Of a stretch of 13,961 nt of DNA, positions 7,108 through 13,374 are shown in pieces. The position numbers and the translations under genes were made by a program. The notes under the pieces are model-generated. The model was not told the DNA's origin. It searched no databases and saw only the letters and a list, made by a program, of their open reading frames with translations. Positions within the stretch are counted from its first letter, which is position 1. Each line of letters begins with the position of its first letter. The stretch comes from an uncultured Oscillospiraceae bacterium (GTDB lineage Bacteria > Bacillota > Clostridia > Oscillospirales > Ruminococcaceae). The DNA lies in assembly GCA_900552845.1 (NCBI GenBank), contig USBC01000033.1:1-13961 (forward strand), given 5' to 3'.

Positions 7108-7650
7108 ATGGCAAAAACGGATAAAAAACAATCCAAAAAGATTTACGAGGGCTATAAGAAGCGTCAAAAGCTCTGGAATACCGTTCTCATTATCTTTTTC
7201 GCAGTTGTCGGCGTCGCTGCCGCCGTGATTAACGGTACGGTGGAATTGAAGCCGCAGCTCGTGATCGGCAAATATGAGTTTACATGGTTTCACTTTGTTA
7301 TGCTCATCATTCTGCTGGTGCTGCTCGTCTTCGGTATCGTTGCTCTCAAGCGTGACAGCAGCGAAGAGCAGCAGGAGATCTACCGTCAGGAGCGCGAGGA
7401 GGCCATTCGTCTGCGGCAGGAGGTTATGGCGGAGCGCCGGCAGGAAATGCAGGACGCCTATGATGCCATGAAGCGCCGCCGCGCCGAGCGTCTGGCGGCA
7501 CAGGGTATGGCGCCTACCGCAGCGGCTGCGCAGGCGGAAGCGGTCGATGCCGTCGAAACGGTCGAGGCAGTGGAAGCTGAAGCTGCCGAAGCCGTGGAGG
7601 AAGCGGCGGAGATCATCGAAGCGGGAGAGAAAGAGGAGAAAAACTCTTGA
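7108..7650 (+). CDS. Two-helix membrane protein with coiled coil, unknown function
   Basis: The product has 180 residues. A basic N-terminus (KTDKKQSKKIYEGYKKRQK) is followed by a membrane helix at about residues 23-42 (LIIFFAVVGVAAAVI) and a second at about 62-80 (FVMLIILLVLLVFGIVAL). A long charged helix follows (about 82-135, rich in RQEREEAIRLRQEV-type heptads), and then an Ala/Glu/Val-rich acidic tail (to 180). The positive-inside rule puts both ends in the cytoplasm, with a short external loop between the helices. The ATG at 7108 is chosen for GGGGAG 7 bases upstream; an in-frame ATG at 7093 lies too close to the promoter to have its own ribosome site. I do not recognise a family. A role in membrane organisation or as a scaffold is possible but not shown. 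The next promoter overlaps its stop codon. Confidence 0.85.
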   Translation: MAKTDKKQSKKIYEGYKKRQKLWNTVLIIFFAVVGVAAAVINGTVELKPQLVIGKYEFTWFHFVMLIILLVLLVFGIVALKRDSSEEQQEIYRQEREEAIRLRQEVMAERRQEMQDAYDAMKRRRAERLAAQGMAPTAAAAQAEAVDAVETVEAVEAEAAEAVEEAAEIIEAGEKEEKNS

Positions 7651-7675
7651 CATCGCCCGCCGAAAGGACTACAAT
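7647..7675 (+). promoter_or_regulatory. thrS: SigA-type promoter of thrS overlapping the upstream stop codon
   Basis: TTGACA (7647-7652), a 17-base spacer and TACAAT (7670-7675). The TGA stop of the membrane-protein gene (7648-7650) is inside the -35 box. A transcript start near 7682 is expected. Confidence 0.75.
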
Positions 7676-7681
7676 ACTCGC

Positions 7682-7946
7682 ATAAATCCCAAAGCGTTAC
7701 GAGAAAAGATTACCGCACCCTCGGAATCCTGCCAGAGAGCGGACGGCACAGGCTGCAACCGTCCGCAGGAGAAAGAGGAATGCGACCGCCTTTTCCAGCG
7801 CGGTGCCAAATCACCGCCGGCCCGACACCGTTATCCGCCGCAAGAAAGTGGGTCGCTCTATGACCCGATTCGGGTGGAACCGTGGGATATTTTCGTCTCA
7901 CCCCGGCTGTTTTCTTCGCAGGAAGAAAGCAGCCGTTTTTGTTTTT
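7682..7946 (+). promoter_or_regulatory. thrS: T-box riboswitch leader of thrS (tRNA-Thr sensor)
   Basis: The T-box GGGTGGAACCGTGGG (7872-7886) and its partner TTTTCGTCTC (7890-7899 region) are clear. The TGGA bulge would pair with a UCCA acceptor end, fitting Firmicute tRNA-Thr. Stem I has AGAGAG (7734-7739) and a perfect 8-bp upper helix (7739-7746 with 7759-7766). GAA plus four bases then leads to ACC (7785-7787), the candidate threonine specifier. The terminator is very strong: a 14-bp stem with one wobble position (7904-7917 with 7922-7935), a 4-base loop and then TTTTT. Uncharged tRNA-Thr should allow read-through into thrS. The specifier is inferred. Confidence 0.92.
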
Positions 7947-7996
7947 CCTTTGGGATTTCTCAGTTTATCATTGACCGGAAATGGAGGAGTTTATTT

Positions 7997-9934
7997 ATGC
8001 TGAAAATCACCCTGAAGGACGGCTCCGTTAGGGAGCTGACCGCCCCGCAGACCATCGCCGACTTTACCAAGGAGCTGAGCATGGGGCTGTACCGCAATGC
8101 CTGCTGCGCCCTGGTTGACGGCAAGGTGGCCGACCTGTGCGACCTGCTGGATCACGACTGCGCCGTGGAGATCCTCACCTTTGAGGACGAGCAGGGCAAG
8201 CGTGCCTTCAACCACACGGCGTCCCATATGCTGGCGCAGGCGGTGCAGCACCTGTTCCCGGAGGCAAAGCTTGCCATCGGCCCAGCCATCGAGGACGGCT
8301 TTTATTACGATTTTGATGTCCCCACCCCCTTTACGCCGGAGGATCTGGAAAAGCTGGAGGCGGAGATCGCCGCTATTGCCAAGGCGGATCTGCCCATCGA
8401 GCGGTTCTCCCTGCCGGTCGAGGAAGCAAAGAAGCTGGAAGCCGACCAGCCCTATAAGCTGGAGCTGATCGAGGAGCACGCCGGAAAGGGCGAGGACATT
8501 GCCTTCCGCCGTCAGGGCGATTTCACCGACCTCTGCGCCGGCCCCCATCTGATGTCCACCGGCGCCGTAAAAGCCGTCAAGCTGACCTCCTGCACCGGCG
8601 CCTACTGGCGCGGCAGCGAGAAAAACAAGATGCTCAGCCGCATTTACGGCTGCGCCTTCCCCAAGCGCAGCATGCTGGAGGAGCATCTGGCACGGCTGGA
8701 GGAGGCACGCCGCCGCGACCACAACAAGCTGGGCCGCGAGCTGGAGTACTTCACCACCGTTGATGTCATCGGTCAGGGTCTGCCGGTGCTGCTGCCCAAG
8801 GGCGCCCGCGTGGTGCAGCTTTTGCAGCGCTGGGTGGAGGATACCGAGCAGCAGCGCGGCTATCTGCTGACCAAGACCCCCTTGATGGCAAAGCGTGAGC
8901 TTTATAAGATCTCCGGCCACTGGGATCATTATCTGGACGGTATGTTTGTGCTGGGCGATCCCCACGATGAGACCAAGGAATGCTTTGCCCTTCGCCCCAT
9001 GACCTGCCCGTTCCAGTATCAGGTGTTCCTCAACCGCGCCCGCAGCTACCGCGATCTTCCCATGCGTCTGGGCGAGACCTCCACGCTGTTCCGCAACGAG
9101 GATTCCGGCGAAATGCACGGACTGATCCGTGTGCGCCAGTTCACCATCTCGGAGGGGCACATCATTCTGCGCCCCGACCAGCTGGAGGAGGAGTTCCGCC
9201 ATTGCCTGGAGCTGGCGAAATATTGCCTTGAGACCGTAGGTCTGCTGGAAGATTGCACCTTCCGCTTCTCCCAGTGGGATCCCAACAATACCGAAAAGTA
9301 CATCGGCACACCGGAGCAGTGGGACGAGGCGCAGGGCATTATGGGCAAGATTCTCGATCATCTCGGCATCAAGTACACCATCGGCATTGATGAAGCCGCC
9401 TTCTACGGTCCCAAGCTGGATATCCAGTACAAGAATGTATTCGGCAAGGAGGACACCATCGTCACCATTCAGATCGACCAGCTCCTCGCCGAGCAGTTCG
9501 ATATGTCCTACATCGACCAGAACGGTCAGAAGGTGCGCCCCTACATCATTCACCGCACCTCTCTTGGCTGCTACGAGCGTACCCTTGCCTACCTCATCGA
9601 AAAGTATGCCGGCGCTTTGCCTACTTGGCTTTCTCCCACACAGGTGGCGCTGCTGCCCATTGCCGATCGTCATCTCGACTATGTGAATGAGATCAAAAAG
9701 GCGTTGGAGCAGCGCGGCGTCCGCGTGACGGTCGATGACCGCAACGAGAAGATCAACAAGAAGATCCGCGACAGCCAGATGGAGAAGATCCCCTACATGC
9801 TGGTTGTCGGTGACCGAGACGTGGAAAACGGTACGGTTTCCGTTCGTTCCCGCAAGGATGGCGATCTGGGCGCGATGGCACCCGCCGATTTCTATGCGAA
9901 CCTCACCGAGGAGATCGCCACCCGTGCGCGTTAA
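7997..9934 (+). CDS. thrS: Threonine-tRNA ligase
   Basis: The product has 645 residues and is a class II synthetase that charges tRNA-Thr and edits Ser-tRNA-Thr. Domains in order are an N-terminal TGS (1-61, MLKITLKDGSVRELTAPQTI), the editing domain with HTASH (H73, H77) and CAGPH (C180, H184), the catalytic core, and an anticodon-binding domain (about 545-645, from TQVALLPIADRH). The zinc ligands that select threonine are C337 (RPMTCP), H388 (ISEGH) and H519 (IIHRTSLG). Motif 2 is FRNEDSGEMHGLIRVR and motif 3 spans HRTSLGCYERTLAY. Motif 3 differs from the common HRAILGSIER pattern, which suggests a divergent clostridial branch rather than damage. ATG at 7997 is fixed by GGAGGAG (7983-7989), 7 bases upstream. 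The frame extends to 7547 through the T-box and the previous gene, which is not coding here. Length is normal. Confidence 0.98.
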   Translation: MLKITLKDGSVRELTAPQTIADFTKELSMGLYRNACCALVDGKVADLCDLLDHDCAVEILTFEDEQGKRAFNHTASHMLAQAVQHLFPEAKLAIGPAIEDGFYYDFDVPTPFTPEDLEKLEAEIAAIAKADLPIERFSLPVEEAKKLEADQPYKLELIEEHAGKGEDIAFRRQGDFTDLCAGPHLMSTGAVKAVKLTSCTGAYWRGSEKNKMLSRIYGCAFPKRSMLEEHLARLEEARRRDHNKLGRELEYFTTVDVIGQGLPVLLPKGARVVQLLQRWVEDTEQQRGYLLTKTPLMAKRELYKISGHWDHYLDGMFVLGDPHDETKECFALRPMTCPFQYQVFLNRARSYRDLPMRLGETSTLFRNEDSGEMHGLIRVRQFTISEGHIILRPDQLEEEFRHCLELAKYCLETVGLLEDCTFRFSQWDPNNTEKYIGTPEQWDEAQGIMGKILDHLGIKYTIGIDEAAFYGPKLDIQYKNVFGKEDTIVTIQIDQLLAEQFDMSYIDQNGQKVRPYIIHRTSLGCYERTLAYLIEKYAGALPTWLSPTQVALLPIADRHLDYVNEIKKALEQRGVRVTVDDRNEKINKKIRDSQMEKIPYMLVVGDRDVENGTVSVRSRKDGDLGAMAPADFYANLTEEIATRAR

Positions 9935-9941
9935 AACAGCA

Positions 9942-10002
9942 TTTCCGCAAGCGGAAAGTTTCTTTGGGCAGCCCGCCGCCGGAGGCGGCGGGCTGCCCTT
10001 TT
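9942..10002 (+). terminator. Terminator of thrS, preceded by a small dyad
   Basis: The main hairpin has a perfect 15-bp stem (9966-9980 with 9984-9998), a 3-base loop (GGA) and TTTT at 9999-10002. It starts 31 bases after the stop. A perfect 7-bp dyad (9942-9948 with 9951-9957, AA between) stands just before it. Confidence 0.9.
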
Positions 10003-10035
10003 GCCTTTATCCGGGCCAGTCGGCGGGGCATGGAA

Positions 10036-10118
10036 CGCCCGCAGGGCGCTTCGGCGCAGCCGAAGCAGGCGGCGCAGCCGCCTTCGAGCCGTCCGGCGGA
10101 CGGCTCGCCCTGCGGGCG
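10036..10118. repeat. Four-helix cloverleaf palindrome
   Basis: A closing helix of 12 perfect pairs (10036-10047 with 10107-10118) encloses three perfect hairpins set almost without gaps. They are 10048-10055 with 10059-10066 (8 bp, loop GCA), 10067-10073 with 10077-10083 (7 bp, loop GCA), and 10086-10094 with 10098-10106 (9 bp, loop GGC). Only two bases (10084-10085) lie between helices. In all 72 of 83 bases can pair. It is not a tRNA (no T-loop or CCA end) and has no T tail. It lies after the thrS terminator, in the 411-base gap before the M23 gene; the rest of that gap (10119-10278) shows only a possible extended -10 (TATACT, 10236-10241). Confidence 0.75.
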
Positions 10119-10278
10119 GCTTTCTTTGCCTGCCAACCCCACCGGGAACGACAAGCACACCTCCGCCCGGCACTTTTTCCGCCAACCGTCACATTCCGTT
10201 TACAAAAGCAACAAGAAATCCCCGCTCTGCCATGGTATACTGGCAGCATCGGGTATCGTCCCCAAAAGAGCAACAGGC

Positions 10279-10307
10279 TGGACAAACCCGCTAATCTTTG
10301 GTATAAT
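10279..10307 (+). promoter_or_regulatory. SigA-type promoter of the M23 peptidase gene
   Basis: TGGACA (10279-10284; one base from consensus), a 17-base spacer and a perfect TATAAT (10302-10307), 38 bases before the ATG. Confidence 0.75.
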
Positions 10308-10345
10308 ACTAATTTGTGAAAATATGCCGGAAAGGAGGACGCCCC

Positions 10346-12877
10346 ATGCAGGAGGAAAACAACACACCGCTTTCTCCCGAAAGTGAGCCGCAGACTGATG
10401 CAGAGCCGGTGGATACCGCAGCGGCGATGAAATATTTTGAAGCAGCGGAAGCGGCTGCCGAGGTCGGCAAGGAAATTCTTGCCTCCCGCAAGCCGAAGAA
10501 GCCTCAAAAACAGAAAAAAACTCAAAAGCAGCCGAAGCGGGGAGCGTCCGACCGGAGTGAACCGACCGGCGGCGAGTCGGAAAAGTCGTCTCCAAAGGAG
10601 CCGGATCACGGCTGGCAGCCCTCCCAGCAGGAACAGGCAGCGTCTGACCGGGTCAAAGCGGAGGATACGTCCGCCGGACAGTCCGGCAGGCAGAAAAAAA
10701 CAAAAAAACTGAAAAAAGCCGCAAAAGCAAGTTCTGCCAAGACCCCCATGAAAAAGCCCCCTACCCCCGCCGCGGCGTACAAGAGGATGGCACGGAGCTG
10801 GACGGATGGCGGAATGCAGGTCCTGCGGGAATATCATACCCTCCGCCGTCTCATCAGCCGAACACTGGAGAATGCGAAAGAACGGCTGCCGGCGCTGTGG
10901 AAAGAGCTGAGAGGCAAAGCCAACCGCCGCATCAAGCACTTCACCGATGAGGTGCTGTTTCCATACCGGATCCTTCGCGATGAGACAGTGGAGCTTGCCG
11001 TTGCCATGCGGGACAAAACGCCGGAGGGGAAGGCGGGACGCCGGGAGGCGTGGAGAAGCTACGGCAGGGCGCTTGCCCGTCCACTGAACCGGATCGCCAA
11101 CTTTTTTGCGCCTATTTTCGGGCTTGCTATTCTGGCGGCGGTCATCTCTTACTTTAACCAGTTCGCCTTTGCCCTGCAGGTGGAATATAACGGCGAGCTT
11201 TTGGGCTACATTGCCGAAGAAAACGATTTCTATGCGGCGCGGGACGCCATGCTGGATCGTTTGATCAACGAAGAATACATTCCGCCGGAGGATACCATTC
11301 CTAACCTTTCCCTGACAGTCGTCCGGGAAAAGGAGCTGCTCACAAAGGAGGAGCTGACCGATGCAATTATGCGGTCCTCCGGCAACGAGCTGGTGGAGGC
11401 GTCCGGCTTCTACCTCGAGGGGAAGTTCCTCGGCGCCCTGCAGGACGGCAACGAATTTTTGCTGTACATGGATAAGGTGCTGAGCAACTACCGTACCGGT
11501 GAGGAATTTGAAACGGTGCAGTTCACCAAGAATATCCGGCTGGAGGACGGCGTTTACCCCGTCAGCTCGCTGATGAGTATTTCCACGCTGCAAAGCTACC
11601 TGCGCAGCAATAATGAATTGCGCCGCAGCTATACCGCCCGCGCCGGCGAGACCATCGAGGTCATTGCCAAGCGCTACGGCTTGACGGTAGAGGAGATGTT
11701 CGACCTCAATAACGAGCTGGAGGAATACCTGACCGCCCTGCGCCAGCAGCAGCTGGGATATGATCCCGATACGGTCATTCTGCCGGATTCCGGCACCCCT
11801 GCCGAGGAATGGGACGCCCGCTGGGGCGAGATCGGCGTCAACGGGGAGACCCCGCTGGAGACCGCCATCAACAACGGCATGATGCTGTATATGGGGCTTT
11901 TGTACTGGCCGGAGGATCTGCCGAAGGGCGCCGCCGAGGAACTGGCGGCAGTTGCCGGAGACCGCAATGCCCTGTATCGTCTGCAATACGGCATCACCGA
12001 TGAAACGGCAGAGGCACCTGATGATACGGAGCAGCCGCCGGAGGATTCCGCCGAATCGGACGATTCAGACCGCGCCGGGACTGCCGAGCCGGAGGAGCCG
12101 ACAGAAAATGACGAAAGCACCGGAGTCGGCGAGCCGCTCCGCACCATTGAGCTGACCCCACTGGAGCAGGTGCCGCTGCAGGGCGATGAGGAGCTTTTGG
12201 TGGTACAGATGGATGTGGAGCTGGGCATTCAGGTGACGCGCCGCGAGACCTACATTGCCAAGGTCGCCTATGGCACCACCTACAAAAATTACGATAACAA
12301 GCCCAATGACTGGCAGCAAACCATCTCTGCCGGCATCTACGGCCAGGACGAGGTGGTGGCGGACGTCACCTACATTGACGGCGAAAGAGTGGGAGAAACG
12401 GTGCTGAGCCGGACTCGTCTGACGGATCCCGTCAATCGGGTCGTTGCCCGCGGCACCCTGTCGATCGACGACTACTTCAGCAACACCGGCGGCAGGTTTA
12501 TCTGGCCCGCAGATGGCGGCTACTTCAATGGCTCGCTGGGCAGCTACGGCGGTCACACCGGCATGGATATCGCCTGTCCCATCGGTACCACCGTCCGTGC
12601 CTCCAAGGCTGGTACGGTCACTTCCGCCCTTAACTACGGCTGGAACTACGGCTACGGCAGAACGGTCGTTATTAACCACGGCTACGGTCAGATCACCCGC
12701 TATGCCCATATGTCGAATGTCACTGTTGCGGCAGGTCAGTATGTCAAGCAGGGACAGGTCATCGGCTACAGCGGAAATACCGGTAATTCCAGCGGTCCGC
12801 ATCTGCACTTCGAGATCCGTATCGACGGTGTCATCAAGGCGCCGGAGAATTATATCGGCAGATACTACAACCGCTGA
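10346..12877 (+). CDS. Membrane-anchored LysM/G5/M23 peptidoglycan hydrolase
   Basis: The product has 843 residues. The first ~250 form a cytoplasmic tail rich in Lys, Glu, Ala and Pro, with no known domain. One membrane helix follows (about 253-275, FFAPIFGLAILAAVI), then an extracellular part. This holds a region beginning VEYNGELLGYIAEENDFYAA, a LysM-like motif (428-471, SYTARAGETIEVIAKRYGL), and an acidic Asp/Glu/Pro linker (about 555-600). A G5-type domain (about 602-705) and a C-terminal M23 metallopeptidase (about 716-843) end the protein. The zinc site is intact: HTGMD (H737, D741) and HLHFE (H819, H821). M23 enzymes cut peptide cross-bridges in peptidoglycan; LysM and G5 bind glycan. 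The ATG at 10346 follows AAAGGAGG (10331-10338) by 7 bases. A wall-remodelling role at the cell surface is likely; the long cytoplasmic tail is unusual and could link the enzyme to an internal partner (inference). Confidence 0.92.
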   Translation: MQEENNTPLSPESEPQTDAEPVDTAAAMKYFEAAEAAAEVGKEILASRKPKKPQKQKKTQKQPKRGASDRSEPTGGESEKSSPKEPDHGWQPSQQEQAASDRVKAEDTSAGQSGRQKKTKKLKKAAKASSAKTPMKKPPTPAAAYKRMARSWTDGGMQVLREYHTLRRLISRTLENAKERLPALWKELRGKANRRIKHFTDEVLFPYRILRDETVELAVAMRDKTPEGKAGRREAWRSYGRALARPLNRIANFFAPIFGLAILAAVISYFNQFAFALQVEYNGELLGYIAEENDFYAARDAMLDRLINEEYIPPEDTIPNLSLTVVREKELLTKEELTDAIMRSSGNELVEASGFYLEGKFLGALQDGNEFLLYMDKVLSNYRTGEEFETVQFTKNIRLEDGVYPVSSLMSISTLQSYLRSNNELRRSYTARAGETIEVIAKRYGLTVEEMFDLNNELEEYLTALRQQQLGYDPDTVILPDSGTPAEEWDARWGEIGVNGETPLETAINNGMMLYMGLLYWPEDLPKGAAEELAAVAGDRNALYRLQYGITDETAEAPDDTEQPPEDSAESDDSDRAGTAEPEEPTENDESTGVGEPLRTIELTPLEQVPLQGDEELLVVQMDVELGIQVTRRETYIAKVAYGTTYKNYDNKPNDWQQTISAGIYGQDEVVADVTYIDGERVGETVLSRTRLTDPVNRVVARGTLSIDDYFSNTGGRFIWPADGGYFNGSLGSYGGHTGMDIACPIGTTVRASKAGTVTSALNYGWNYGYGRTVVINHGYGQITRYAHMSNVTVAAGQYVKQGQVIGYSGNTGNSSGPHLHFEIRIDGVIKAPENYIGRYYNR

Positions 12878-12903
12878 GAAAACGACAGATAAAGTTCTTT
12901 TTC

Positions 12904-12941
12904 CACCCCCGACAAAGCTCAACATTGTCGGGGGTGCTTTT
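12904..12941 (+). terminator. Terminator of the M23 peptidase gene
   Basis: A perfect 12-bp stem (12904-12915 with 12925-12936) has a 9-base loop and then CTTTT. It starts 26 bases after the stop codon. The T tail is short, so some read-through into the hairpin array beyond is possible. Confidence 0.85.
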
Positions 12942-12974
12942 CCGTCCCGAAGCGGCGCTTGTAAGGTTTTCGGT

Positions 12975-13204
12975 CAAGCCTTTTTCAAAAGGCTTGCAGT
13001 TTCCAAAGACAGCGTCTTTGGTCGCGCTCCGCAGAGCGCGAAATCCCCTTTTCCGGAGGGCGCTCCCATGGGAGCTGCTTAGACTTGCGCCCTCGGAAGG
13101 AAAGATAGTGTGAAAGGAAACCATCAGGGTTTCCTTTCGCGTTTAATAAATACTGATTTTGCACGCAGGGCAAAATCAGCAGCGGCAGGGCATAGCACTG
13201 CCGC
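12975..13204. repeat. Array of seven hairpins in a convergent intergenic region
   Basis: Seven dyads stand one after another. They are 12975-12984/12987-12996 (10 bp), 13003-13010/13014-13021 (8 bp), and 13023-13029/13034-13040 (7 bp). Next comes 13056-13063/13087-13094 (8 bp, with an inner palindrome at 13062-13075), then 13112-13122/13128-13138 (11 bp). The last two are 13153-13162/13170-13179 (10 bp) and 13182-13188/13198-13204 (7 bp). All main arms are perfect. No gene with a ribosome binding site is seen here on either strand. Apart from size they do not share sequence, so they are not a simple direct repeat. Confidence 0.7.
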
Positions 13205-13213
13205 GACCTGTAA

Positions 13214-13368
13214 GAGAGGGCGCCCCCTTACTTGCGTTTTTTGCTGACTATCCTTTCACCGAGCAGGTGAAAACAATCGGTTGGTGTCTTCGTTTTCTGG
13301 AGAGCGCCTCCTTACCTGCGCTCTGTACAAATTATCCTCCCTCCGAACAGGAGGGAACAGCCAATTTG
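13214..13368 (+). ncRNA. Two tandem copies of a two-stem structured module (candidate RNA)
   Basis: Copy 1 (13214-13286) and copy 2 (13300-13368) align with equal spacing. Stem 1: 13215-13222 with 13235-13242 (several G-U pairs) in copy 1, and 13301-13306 with 13319-13324 in copy 2. The 12-base loops match at 10 of 12 positions (CCCCCTTACTTG and CCTCCTTACCTG). Stem 2 inner helix: TTCACC/GGTGAA in copy 1, CCCTCC/GGAGGG in copy 2, with pentaloops GAGCA and GAACA. It is flanked by the same ATCCT on the left and AACA on the right. The outer helix is 13242-13249 with 13279-13286 in copy 1 (wobble-rich) and 13328-13333 with 13363-13368 in copy 2. Changed stems with kept loops suggest a selected structure. 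The G-U pairs in copy 1 only work on the plus strand. No promoter is seen; the RNA assignment is inference. Confidence 0.45.
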
Positions 13369-13374
13369 TTTTTA

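Noticed and set aside
7991..9673. A 560-codon open frame on the minus strand
   Set aside because: It is antisense to thrS with no ribosome site or recognisable domain.
10036..10118. A tRNA or tRNA-like gene
   Set aside because: Although cloverleaf-shaped, it lacks the D-loop, T-loop and CCA features, and its loops are only three bases.
10236..10241. A second promoter (extended -10 TATACT) for the M23 gene
   Set aside because: No -35 box is found at a normal distance, and a better promoter lies at 10279-10307; kept only as a remark.
10007..11986. A 659-codon open frame on the minus strand
   Set aside because: It is antisense to the M23 gene and runs through its promoter and the cloverleaf palindrome; no protein family is recognisable.
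13301..13320. AAGGAGG on the minus strand as a ribosome binding site
   Set aside because: No start codon lies at a suitable distance; the bases are the complement of the conserved loop of the module copy.
12975..13368. A CRISPR array
   Set aside because: The hairpins differ in sequence and spacing; there are no identical repeats with regular unique spacers.
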